Positions 11,701 to 22,800 of a stretch of 64,000 nt of DNA are shown in pieces. The stretch is taken from positions 7,424,376 through 7,488,375 of the forward strand of contig OW285194.1 of the NCBI GenBank assembly GCA_935421135.1, read 5' to 3'. The notes under the pieces are model-generated. The model saw only the letters and a program-made list of their open reading frames with translations, was not told where the DNA came from and did no database searches. This DNA is from Bugulina stolonifera. Taxonomy: Eukaryota; Bryozoa; Gymnolaemata; Cheilostomatida; Bugulidae. The translations under genes were made by a program, and so were the position numbers. Numbering within the stretch: position 1 is the stretch's first letter; every line of letters begins with the position of its first letter.

Positions 11701-14700
11701 AGCAGAGAGGAGTTTGAGTACGTAGAAATGGACACGGATAGCGCTTACATGGCCCTGAGTGCTCGTAGTATAGATGCGCTCATCCGAAAAGATAAAAATT
11801 TATCAGAAGAGGAAACCAAACGTATAGCTACACCCAGCTAAAGACCGGACTCACCTACCTCTATGGTAAGCGGAAGGTTGCAGAAGACGGGGTGAGTACG
11901 AGTCCTATAGAATGCTAGTACTGATTTCTCGGAGATGAGACTACTTCATTCGATAAATTGGAGAGTAAACGAACAGTGCAACATAACCCTTGTACATATA
12001 CCCGTATATTTTTCTTCACATTCACTCTCTATTGTAAGGGGTCTCCGTCCTCAAAACGGAGGGTTTACCGGTTGTAACCTTAAAACCACGCAATAAAACA
12101 CTAGCTAATACATTAAAAACCATTTACCTCGCCAAACCAAAGGGGTAGACGGTACTAGCGCAACTTCCACTCATACTCACCCCTTATCAGTTCACATTTC
12201 TTCTATCGTCTTCATTCGTAGGTGGGGGGTGACATCGCACGCGCACGATGCGCTCTCTCCCTATCGGAGTTTGCTACCCGGGGGAAAGTGGACGCGGTGG
12301 TCGAAGAAATTGGTGGGGAGTCAACGACATCATCGTGGAGGCGGGTCTATTTGTAGGATGATGATGATGTTGATGATGATGATGATGATGATGATGATGA
12401 GAAGACAGCCATCCATTTATTCCATTTATCTATTTCTACCCCTCCGAGCGAGGATGTCGCCGGCGAACCATCTCGCGAAGTCTACGGTTTGAAGCGCGAA
12501 AGAGCCACCGCCTTCACTTTCCCTCGCCGCTCGTCACGGGGACGGGCGATTTCCCTAGGGGAGGGTCCGGGGGAAACGAGGGTTAAGGCGCGAGTCTTTC
12601 ATCGGAGGTCCGGGGGCGCTCGAACGGAGGAGCGCGCGAGTGCGGTGTCACCCCGACCAGTTCAGTCTCAACAGTCCCCGGCGAAGAAATCATCCGGAAG
12701 CACCACCACCACCACTCGGTAAGTTTCTTATAGTAGTATAATCAGCGTCGTAAACTCTGCACGGGCACTCCGCACGGGCGTACCCTATCATTACTCCAAC
12801 CCGTATTTTTCTTCGCTTCACCGTACTATTACTCTCAAACGTATTGAAATTTAAAACAAATTCGTGTACCATTACCCTCGCTCACGTTTTTCATAGCCGG
12901 ATATCATTACTCTAACCCGTATTTTCCTTCGCTTCACCCTACTCCAGCCGACGGTCTGCCCGCGAGGGCCGCGACGGGTCGTTGGGGCGGGAGAGCGGGG
13001 GAGGGGCGGGGGATGGGCGGGGGAGGGCGGCGTGGGGCCACGGCTGGACTCGCAAACGAGAACCGCCGCGAGGCGGAGGGCGAGGCGGAGGGGTTTGGGG
13101 TGGGGAGGGGTGGGGAGGGGCGGGGACGGGTGGAGGGAGGACGGGTGGGGTTCGCGGGGCGGGGGGGCGCGCGCGTACGCGCGCGCCCCCCTTGCCCGAG
13201 CCGTGGGACCGGGCGAGGGGTTTGCTCTTTAGACTGGGTTCTACGGAACAGCCGATGAGGTTTTTGAAACCCCACCCGCGATCGGGGGGTAGGTTCTAGG
13301 GCTTTGCACATAGAGTGAGGTTTAGGGAAAGGGAGGGGGCGAGAGGACGGGTGGGGTGATCGTCCGCCCGGGGAGTTTTTGGATCTAGGGCTAATAAGAC
13401 GCGGAAATGACCGGGTGTCTGTGCAGATCTGCACTGACTATACTACTCATGGTGTATGGCTAACATATAATGCATGTCTTAACAAGCTTAAACAAGCTTA
13501 ACAAGTCTTTGTATATGTAATATCCCATGCAAAACATGTGTGTGGTGTATATTCTTATAAAATACATAATATCCACTGTTCTAGGAAAGAATAAGGGCAG
13601 TTATTCTACTAGATATGTTTGTTGAGTTGTTTAGCAGCAGCTAGTGGCAGTCTAAAAGCCAACACAAAACAAAATATGCAAAAAAAACAATGATTTGATC
13701 TTAGATCTCATATTTGAATAATTACATGTACAGTGTACAGCTCTGTGGTGGCCTAAATGGCTTGTATATGCGCAGTTTACTAGGAGTTATCCCACCTTTT
13801 GATTAAGGGAAAACCTTGCTGCTAAGCAACTGACAGGTTCCGGAAGCTCCGCCTACCTTCATTCATAAAAACAAAATGGCTATAAGAAATAGAAAAGTTG
13901 ATCATTTTTAAGCCAGTTAGCAGCATTAGGATGAGTGGATGTTCAATATTTGGTAACATTGCAGTGGAATATCATTCCACCAGTACTATGAAACCTTTGA
14001 AACTGTAGAGCTTCTTTTAAATAGCTGCATGTCAAATTAAATTAGCAAATTAATATTTTATTTTCTCAAATTTTAACAAGTATTTTAAATCTACTTTATT
14101 AAGAGCTTTATTTGAATTATTAAGGATTTGTTTATAATATGTAGCCCCCATGATGAAAGCTTGCTGAAAATGAATTTGGTTAGATATCTGAGCAAATGCT
14201 GCTCTATTTCGCTGTAGTTGACGCCAAAAGTTGCTAATTTTAATTTTGATAGTGGTTCAAAAGAGGGATTTCCCAGAGTTTTTGAAGCATCCACAAAGCC
14301 AAATAACTAATCAAAGACAAGCCCGCTTCTTCATGCATCAATTGAGCTAAAACTATTAATAAATTGGCTACTACTGCAAAGTGAAGTGAGATAGTTGACG
14401 CCAAAGTAATGTGAATAACGCAACGTAAATTGGCCAAAATCAAGAGAGGATAACTTCACATGATATAAGTGCCCTGCAATCTAGTACTATCCTACGTGTT
14501 CCTAAACACTTATAGAAACACCTGCACATGCTAGTTTACCTTATGGAAAAGAATTTATTCTACAAATAAGACAAAACTTGGATAAGGTTTTACAGGCAAA
14601 AAGCCAGCATAAGAAAAAGTTCTAGGAGGCCATTATTTTATTTTATCTCTTCATAACACCAGCTTAGGTAAACATTCATGCATGTTTAACAATATTATGC

Positions 14701-15230
14701 AATAATTCAACTGAAAAATAAATTATTCCAGTAACAGCAGGCAAACTTCATAGCGCTGTTTTCGGTCGTTGACCCCCTGTAACGTTGCGTCATGTGACTT
14801 AATGCTAACACTGAAAGCTGTCCAGGCCCTTTCAGACATGGTTAAATATGTGGGAAAATTTTCGAAAGAAAATTCAGACCCCAGTTAAATAACCTTAAGG
14901 CTCGGATAAACAAGAGGCAGTGAGCCAATGTAGCACAAGCACCATTGTAAGGCTGTATGTTTTTCCTAATGCTACCAATGACCTTTTATGTCAGTCAACC
15001 TGGGTCTCCCACCTTTGCATCTAGAGCTCCAGCCACTAGGCCACAGCTGTTCCGTGGATATTAACTATCTACTCTACACCGTACTCATTTGGTTTGTCTA
15101 TAAATTGCAGATCAGCAGACCTGCTCTGAAGGAGGAAATATGGAAAAGGGTAAAAGCAGATCCCAGTGCTGGAATTACCAAATGGTATGAGGAGCTGTGT
15201 ACCACAATTAGAGGTGAATTCAAGGAATAA
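1003..15230 (+). CDS. AMP-forming acyl-CoA synthetase-like enzyme, copy 1 (exons 6-14; 5' part outside window)
   Basis: Exons: 1003-1166, 1881-2046, 2591-2704, 3164-3312, 3562-3709, 3888-3943, 4111-4174, 4676-4747 and 15111-15230. Every exon has AG and GT borders and exactly the length of its partner in copy 2. The family activates a carboxylic acid as acyl-AMP and then forms the CoA thioester. Visible ANL motifs are LYGMSE (A5), FFKTGD (A7), [13 protein letters not shown] (A8 region) and PPTPNNRK near the end, where the catalytic Lys motif is expected. Exons 1-5, with the P-loop, are not in the window. The frame is open throughout, so the gene may work despite a Gypsy-like insertion upstream and a 10.4-kb last intron holding an 8-kb palindrome. 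Substrate is unknown. Confidence 0.82.
1167..1880 (+). other. Intron 6 of synthetase copy 1, with an unplaced relic
   Basis: No homologous coding sequence was recognised. After a TTTTCAG at about 1230 a short frame reads THYVDAYSLNRRGKQLEK before a stop, which could be a captured exon fragment, but I cannot name it. The rest is AT-rich. Confidence 0.3.
5437..6700. repeat. GC-rich outer block of the left arm with simple repeats
   Basis: Extremely C-rich on the plus strand, including an uninterrupted C run at 5703-5732 next to alternating CG (GCGCGCGCGTACGCGCGCG). Further in there are two near-copies of a motif ending CGGGTTAGAGTAATGATA (about 5985 and 6090) and an ATC triplet tract at 6497-6535. 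Long open frames here are by-products of base composition. Confidence 0.7.
7030..7201 (-). pseudogene. DNA polymerase B exon fragment (left arm, mirror copy)
   Basis: Reverse-complement counterpart of the fragment in the right arm, with the same acceptor (CACAG before 7201) and donor (GTAAGC after 7030), the same MDTDS motif and the same internal stop. Two mirror copies with the same lesion show that the lesion predates the palindrome or that the arms are homogenised. Confidence 0.6.
7300..8560. repeat. AT-rich minisatellite, left arm
   Basis: Irregular tandem units built around TGCATGTGTTAAGTCAGCAT, CACAATAGTAGCAATAGAAT and TTAAATAAGCTTTTCACA, with longer units recurring at about 340 bp (7310 and 7650). 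Confidence 0.8.
8870..9547. repeat. 31-bp GC-rich minisatellite flipping orientation at the palindrome centre
   Basis: Units of 31 bp of the type CCCCGATGTGAATCCGAAGC plus CTCCCGATGCA run in one direction to about 9170 (around nine copies) and in the opposite direction from about 9181 (around eleven copies). The third base before GAATCC alternates between T and C. Because 31 is not a multiple of three, the array gives long open frames in several phases on both strands. These are not genes. Confidence 0.9.
9860..11590. repeat. AT-rich minisatellite, right arm (expanded)
   Basis: Same units as 7300-8560 in reverse complement (ATGCTGACTTAACACATGCA and relatives), with more copies and a partly different order. 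Repeat number changed after the arms formed. Confidence 0.8.
11694..11865 (+). pseudogene. DNA polymerase B exon fragment (right arm)
   Basis: A 172-nt segment starts after TTTTCACAG and ends at CTATG before GTAAGC, so it has both splice signals. It reads FVSREEFEYV and then EMDTDSAYMALS. DTDS is motif C of family-B DNA polymerases, the metal-binding catalytic turn that Polintons use in protein-primed copying. The frame runs about 48 residues and hits TAA near 11840, before the donor. This is therefore a decayed or alternatively framed exon. No exonuclease or other polymerase motifs were found, so no working polymerase is encoded here. Confidence 0.6.
13454..15110 (+). other. Rest of the last intron of synthetase copy 1
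   Basis: No synthetase exon here. On the minus strand, frames at 14091-14294 and 14240-14443 overlap and may be pieces of one decayed transposon ORF (about 14091-14440), but I do not recognise it. TAGTTGACGCCAAA occurs twice (about 14215 and 14393). A tRNA-like SINE relic lies at 14985-15055. Confidence 0.4.
14985..15055 (-). repeat. tRNA-derived SINE relic
   Basis: The reverse complement contains CAGCTGTGGCCTAGTGGCTG followed by GGGAGACCCAGGTTGACT, resembling A- and B-box regions of the better copies at 37787 and 62657. The same relic sits at the same place in copy 2 (27295-27365), so it predates the gene duplication. Confidence 0.5.
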
Positions 15231-16853
15231 TTGTGCTCTAGATTGGACAGGAAAGTCAAAAATTAGCATAGAGACTGAGCTAAACATTTATGGATATTCT
15301 ACAGAATTGTATTCAGCATTGTACCATATATACAGGAGTAGTGTGCTCCTTCTGTGTTCTTACTGTGTAATAAATTATTATGTATCTGATCTTCCTACAT
15401 GTGTTTTTTTGTGGCAAAATTATATGAATGTTCACATTATAATCACAATGATTACTTATAAGTAACAGGTCATCAATGTAAAACATGATGTACAGTTGTG
15501 AGTACAGAGTCTGTTTTAGTAGCAGTAGAGTAATGGTGAGCCAAATTTAGTAAGATTGTGGCATCGGTCTACATTATAATGCTTTCTTAAAGATTTAACA
15601 GCCACACCATTCCAAGTTGAGTTAGCCTTGTAGAGGACCTAGTATATTGTAAGCACCTCCATCACTGCTGAGACTTTACTAAAGTCACTTAAATACATGT
15701 AGTGCAGTTACTGCCAAGTTAAGGTATTGTCTGACTGAAATAGAATTTAACAGTATAACTAGATTCACCGATGATAAGAATAGAAGTGAAGCTATTCAAT
15801 CCTCGGCGCTCCAGTCTCATGCAATTAATACTATTGGTTAACCTCAATCTCAAAACCCAATACATGACTGCGTTATGTACCATTGATCTCTAGACACTAA
15901 GCCCACAGTTACAAGTACATGTATGTGTCCATTGATCTTTCCAAAATAATTTATAATTCTCCAGTATAACCAAACCAAATCCCCTGCATGAGCTTACACT
16001 GAGATAGTCTAATGTCACATATAGTGCAGCTTGATTATGTAAAACATAATGATGCAAGAGCAGGCAAATCTTACATGTTTTAATCCCAAATAACTGAATA
16101 CATGCGAATGCATGTGACACTATCACCAACTAAGAATTGTACATATACTACCAGGTACAATGGTACAGGTACAGCGGTACAGGTGCAATGTACTGCATGC
16201 ATTTACAACATTGTGAGGAGCACTGAGTTATCTCATAATCTGCCAACCAATATTTGGAAGTGTCTAGTCAACCAAATATTTGCTATCGTAATTAATTTTG
16301 CATGTTTTCTGTGACATAATTTTAGTTAAACGAAATCTTCAACTATACGAATATGAGATAGATGCCTTATTGTGAGAACCATCTTTCTTGCCTTTCAACC
16401 ACTTTTAATAACACATTGGGTCTTTGCGACCTAAATCCCAGGAGTAGGTCAATAATTTCTGCCCACTTCCAGCACACGGTTGCAAACTCACCAGCCTGAG
16501 TCAGATGAAAAATCAACATTTTGGTGTAAGAAACCTAGGTGGGCCAATGAGCTATGAGTGGATATCGCCTTGACGATGCTGCGCAAAAAATAGGCCCAAT
16601 GTTTCTATACGATAATAAGCGGGAGTACTGTATATTGTAACAATACATAATACTATGCATATACATGCATCTGAATTTCTCTCTAAAAAGGCAATGGCTT
16701 GTTTGGAATGATAAGGGCAAATATCTTTCTCCAACGTATTGCCAAGATTAGAAAAATGACCCATTAAAGCATCCATATATCTAAGCCAATCCACTGGTAG
16801 ATGGAGGAGAGCTAGTTTTGCAGTGACAGCGATAGGGCAAGGTAAGGTGTAAA
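15231..16853. other. Intergenic region between synthetase copies 1 and 2
   Basis: 15231-15690 is clearly homologous to 27542-28015 (shared words include AACAGCCACACCATTCCAAG and TTGTAGAGGACCTAGTATA), so the duplicated unit includes 3' flanking DNA. The rest must hold the promoter of copy 2, but no promoter element was recognised. A weak relic of the MITE seen at 37959 lies near 16465-16560. Confidence 0.55.
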
Positions 16854-19800
16854 ATGGAGCCACTAACTAAAAGCTATGTTAGTACTTACAATCCTGACAG
16901 ACCTGTTAGAGAGATAACATATTACCAGATCTTTCAAGAGGCCAAAGAAAGAGGATTTGTTGGCAAGTTTGTTAACTTAGAGACTGGGACAAGTGTTCTG
17001 ACTACAGAAGTTCTGCAGAAAGTGAGTAACACAAAGTTTCAAAGGTTGTTTGTAGTGCGCGCGTTTCTACTGAGTGGGTATATTACTGCAGATACTGAAT
17101 GATACATGTATAGTTAACATTTCCTACCAAATATGAGCCAAGCATGATGATTCTTGCCGGTGTTTTGATACGACAATTTTTGAATAACAAAAAATATGTG
17201 CAAATAGATCTCATACATGACCTCGTCGATGTTCTCACTAATGTCATTATTATGTAATGGTTTTTGGTTTCTGGTACGGTCGTCCTAAGACGACTCCCGA
17301 TTCCAAAGTGAAAAGCCTATGAGTGGTGCTAGGCCCTCGCATTACATGAAAGATTGAGTGGTCTCAGTAGTCCAAGTACTACCAGAGACGACACACCTGG
17401 TCCCGAGTATTGCCTGGGTACTATACTTAGAAAGAGAATGATCCGACCTAGTAGGCAGTTCATGTTGCAAGATCGATGACCTTAACAACTAGAATGACCT
17501 ATCTACGAAGTGAAAGTCTCCGTATAACAAGTATAGATGTGTCTTTATTGAGATCCAAGCAAAGACTGAGACAACAAACGTAAAAACAATGCCCTTTATA
17601 TAGTATAAGAACTTCCGCCTGACTATTGGGCACCGAAGGTGGTATAAGGTCCATCAGGGTGGCTGGAGTCGTATACAAATGTCCTGAACCACTACAATAA
17701 TATGTCGATTTGGACTTCATGTCTGCGACTTCCTGTATAACCGTAACACACACTGCACAGCTGTGGCATATGTGCTTGTACACTATGTACTATGCATCAC
17801 CCTCCAACAATTACTATATTTTAGGCAGACCTTTATGCAAAAGGATTATTGGCAATTGGATTTGAACCTGGTGAAGACTCTATTGCTTTCCTTGGCGGAA
17901 GTTCATTGGAACCCATCAATGTTTTTGTGGCTGCGTGTTCCATTGAGCTTGGATTTGCGGTAAGCAAAGCATCTGACCTAACAAATTTTACAGAACTGAG
18001 TTGAATCATATAATATTAGTTAATTTGATTAATAGGAATGGTACCAAACTGGATCGGAACTAACTTTTCTTGTTAAACCGGACAGTAAAATGAGCAGAAC
18101 AGAAAACTATTTATAAAAGATTGAAAATCTGACTACAATACATAGTGATGTTGAAAGCAAAAGTATAATGAATTTGAGAAATTGTATGCTTCATTAGCTC
18201 AGAATTAGGTTTATCATATTTATAGCATAAAAAGTAAATGCTCCTCCGTGAATAGGCCCGTTATTGTTTTTATTTAGAAACCGTTCATTTACGCTCCAAA
18301 AGAAAGGTGTATAGTCAATGTCCTGACGGCACTAGAAGCAAAGTTTGTGGTGGTTGGTGAGGCAGAAAATGGAGAATCGTTCTCAGCTCTCATTGGCTTA
18401 TTCACAGATGCTGATAAGCCTATATCAGAAGAGTAAGTGTATCATTGACATATATTATGATTGGAAAGTTGCGTTAAGTGAAGTGCCACGATCAGAATAA
18501 CATAAAAAATAATTATTACTTGAAAGTGAAAAATAGTATTCAAAGGTGATAAATAACATACATTGTATATTTGAAATATACAATGTGGCCCCAACAAACG
18601 ATGAAACCTTCCACTACCTCATACCATGCAATTTTAAACAACAACAATGTTGGAGGACCTTTAGGCAGTGCGTAGCTATCGAGTATGGTTTAAATTAACA
18701 ATGAACTGTGGTTTATTATTTCCTATTACTTGACTGTAAATGGATTATCTACAGACTGCCTCGAGTAAAGCATGTGTTCTACGATAATTCATACAAAGAC
18801 AGATCGCCACAACAGAAATATCTACGTACACTTGACCAATTGATAGAGTTGGGCAGAGATGTCTCTGATGAACAACTGGATGCTGCAAAGAAGAAAGTTC
18901 GGCCAGATGGAACTGCTGCATATCTGTTCTCCTCTGTAAGAATATTATAACATTAATTTCAACCAAGTCTTTAAACCTGTATTATTGATTTTATTAGAGA
19001 TTCAATATTATTTATAGCAACTTTTCTTAAAATGTGATAGGGCAGCACTGGGAAACCAAAATGCATTGCTCACAGCAACAGAGGATGTGCAAATGAAATG
19101 CTACTGGTACCAACAGATAACAATGGGGTATGTTTAGAATGTCTCTACTATTATTACAAGTATACTGTAGTATACGAGTGTGACTTTATACCTGAAATAA
19201 TATGAAGTTTAAATGCAGACTACTTTTATATATTTCACTACTTTTCCATTCCTTGCAAAAACAACTTGTGCAACACTCGTTCCAATTTTACAATATGTTG
19301 CAGAATTTAGGATCAGACAGTACTCTGGTGTACATGTCATTAAACTCTGTAACATATATTATGAATTTGTGACTACTCTAAGATGTCAATTCGAAACAGA
19401 ACTTTCCGAAAACATTCATTTCAAAAACTACCATTTAGAAACTCCGCACTCCAAACCTCAATTCTCAGCTTTCAACCAATTTTTGTTTTAGTGTTATATT
19501 TTTTGTTCTTGCGACTGCTACATTGTGAGTTGTAGAACGCTAAAAATAATTCATTATCATTATTCTTCTAAATGTAATCTATACGGTTTTATAATGAGTC
19601 TTTTCCAAACAAGCGTTTTCGAAGCGCCCTCTTTCTAACTGATATTTTGAAAATATTTTAGCCCAAATCCACATGTACATGTAATTGCAGTCTCTCCTGA
19701 CGGTGAATCCGTGTATGGATGAGATGATAAGTTTTGGAATGATTTCCTTAACTCTAGCCGGAAAAATATCTAAACTGGTTCTGAGTATGGAAATAAAACC

Positions 19801-22800
19801 TTCAAATATTCAAGACGCTACTAGAGCATGTGCAGAGGTTCTTCTCTCAGAAAAGTGAGTTTAGTTTTCTTACATTTATGCAACATAGACATTTAAGTTC
19901 AATTATAGACAGCGTATGTATGCATATGTGCTCAAAGGATTGATAGCGGAATGTGAGTAGCATCATTATACCCAAGAAGAGATACCCAAACTAGACATAC
20001 AGTATTGTATATCATTTTGAAGCTAAAATGTAGGCTACTCGATCTATTGTCGCAAATCACTTCAACCATGTTAATGTATTGAGTACTCAAGTCACAATAT
20101 TGAAGAACACTTGTTATTTAGTACCGTTGCATGAATTTTAACTACAAATATCCTCTTACAGAATTGACTCTATTATAATGGGTGGGCACCTCACCCAGTT
20201 GATAGCTCACCATGTGAAAGATAGTGGTACTAAAGCTACACACATAAAATATGTTAACTATGGTGGACAGGTCATTACTAGACACTTTAAGGAGAATATT
20301 CAATCCATACTTGGAGGAATTCCCATAGTAAGTTGAGGTGCAAAGTGGCAATCTGGTATGTAGGCTGCTCGTGTTTTAAACCTCTTTTTTATTTATGCAG
20401 TTTTATTTTACCAGCATATACAGCATATAAGACAATGCCTAACATTTTCCTCAGAAGGCTAAGTTGGATAAAAATATGATAAACCTGACACAATTGTCAA
20501 AATGTATAAAACACAATATTAGGAAGAAATGAAGTAAAATTTATATACTACTGTACATGTACATGTAAGTAAGCACTCAAGTAACATAAATGTACATGTA
20601 AGTATTCCTACTACTGGAATGTTTTCAATTAAAAGTGACCATCGCCAGTTGACCTATTGCAGTCAGCTAGATGTCTCTTACTCCCTCTACTGCCAACAGT
20701 TGGTACACAGTGGTGTCTAGCACTGAGGGAGAAATCTTATTCACAATATTTCTAAAGAGTAGAATTACAATGCACCCACTGTACATTTACAACTATGATT
20801 TTGCACAATTTCTCCCTCACAGGAATCATATGGTATGTCAGAACAGCTATCCATATGCTACAGTAGCTTTGACGTAACTCCACGTGGAGAAAATTCAAGG
20901 ATGAATGGTCATCTGTTCAACAAGAATAACACTGAGGTACACAATACATGTCACTGTTAGTTGACACATTGTACTTTCATCTTCATAATCTTGTATATAA
21001 TATTTTGTCCATGTTAACGGATCAATGTCCCATTCTGCTTGCTTACACATGTACAATATCAACATTACATAATGATATTTTAATTTAATTAATTACTGAA
21101 ATAAAAAAAAGAGTAGGTAATGTCTTAAGCTGAGTCCAGACTACAACGATTTTATGGACGATTCTTGGATTTGATGAAATCGTTGTTGTGTGGACGAAAA
21201 ATCGGCCGATTTGTTGGCTCTAGAACGATTTCGGCCTGGTTATTTGCGTGCTGAAATATTCGCCCGATTACTTTTGCATTGACCAATCAGAAAGCGCTTC
21301 GTGTTACCACGGAAACGTCAAGTCATTAAACAACATGTCGAAGTTAAGGCAAGTGATGCGAAGTTTGGTGAGCAATTTAGAGATGTATCCAGCTATATGG
21401 GATTCCAACGATCAGGATTACATGAATAGAGACGAAAAAAGGAGCCAGATTGCAGAGCTAGCAAAGTGTTGTGGGACAGACGTGGGGGACATAGAAAAGA
21501 AATATGCTACGCTACGCACTAGATTTAGAAAGGTTAGTCGTCTTCTCATATGAACTATTTATATTTATATTATTACTTCTACATGTAACTAATTTTTAAA
21601 ATAAAAATTGTCATTACTACTAATTTATTAATTAAAATAAATAAACTTACTTTATTATTATTTTTTATGTTGGCAGGAATGGAATGAAGTGAAGAAATCC
21701 GAAAAGTCAGGGAGTGGCACTAGTGATATCTACGTGCCAACATGGGAGTACTATAATGAACTGTCATTTTTAATACCAACTCTTGTAGTCAGAGAAGGGA
21801 CTGACACGCTATCCCCTCAATCATCAACAGATGAAAAACAAAGTGGCAAGTTGATTATATTATACTAGAATAGTCACACGCAATAAATATTTTCAAGCCA
21901 TCTCAATATTAATCATAATATTATAGTTCGAGTTCATTGTGTCTTTATTATATTTTCAGGTGATGATACTGAAAGAAAAGATAAGAAAACCAGAAAGAAA
22001 CGACTTATAAAAGATGAAGAAGATAATCATATAGAGGTAGTAAAATACATGAAGAGTGCTACCCAACACTTAGAGAGTATGAAAGAAGATAGAAAACCAA
22101 GTCTCCCTTTAGATATACAAGGGTTTTTGATGACTCTTGGATCCGACTTAAACTCAATTACAGACTCAAAAACAAGAAGAATGCTCATGTTAGACATCCA
22201 GAACATGGTGTTCCGCAAGATTTTCCCAGAAGAGCAGGTATGTGCCAGGCCAAGCAGTGCACCTCAAATGGCATGGCATGGATACGACTCCTATTCTAAT
22301 TACCAGAATCTATAATTTTTAAACTTGTTAATAATGCATTTGTTATTTTTGTACTGTTGAACAACTCATTGTTTTCGTTGATTTTATATTTATTTTCAAT
22401 TAGTGCAATAAAGAATCAAATTTGAAATATATAACACAGAATTAAGCTGAAGTTTAAGATTGCTCAGATCATCTGGTGTTGCCAGTCTACAGCTCCAGGT
22501 CCATTAAAGTAGTTACAAAATATTTCTCTAGTATTGGCAGCTGCTTGAGAGTAGTTTGTGCCTCCTCGCCTGCAGCTAATCTCACCTAAACCACCGGCAT
22601 CTATTGCTCTCCACGGTTCATTGTCAAACTCTCCTGTATCAGCTGCTTTATGGTGTCTGAGATGATTGTGCAACACACAAGCTGCAAGTGTTACAGATTC
22701 TGCCTTCTCAGGTTCCAAGGGAATAGGCTTTTCAAATACCTAGAAACAATCCATAGACTGTGATTGCTACATGGACAGTGATTAGTAGTATGACTACATG

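Larger units (their letters stand above)
5424..13447. mobile_element. Giant palindromic Polinton/Maverick-like element
   Basis: The left end AGTAGTATAGTCAGTGCAG and the right end are exact reverse complements. The insertion is flanked by CATGGT at 5418-5423 and 13448-13453. A 6-bp target duplication and a 5'-AG terminus are the published hallmarks of Polintons. The two arms, about 3.75 and 4.27 kb, mirror each other almost completely around a centre near 9174 with only a few unpaired bases. From outside to inside each arm has a GC-rich block, a GAT/ATC triplet tract, a fragment of a DNA polymerase exon, an AT-rich minisatellite and a 31-bp GC-rich minisatellite. Arm length differs mainly in minisatellite copy number and in a poly-C run (5703-5732). 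No complete integrase, ATPase or capsid gene was seen, so it should be non-autonomous. It lies in the last intron of synthetase copy 1. Confidence 0.8.
9179..13447. repeat. Right inverted arm of the palindromic element
   Basis: Mirror of the left arm. It is longer by roughly 500 bp, mostly because of extra units in the AT-rich minisatellite at 9860-11590. It lacks the long poly-C run of the left arm, having only a short G run at about 13159. Confidence 0.85.

Noticed and set aside
5424..13447. Assembly artefact as sole explanation of the palindrome
   Set aside because: Arms differ in point changes, poly-C length and repeat number, and a 6-bp target duplication flanks the whole element. Still worth long-read confirmation.
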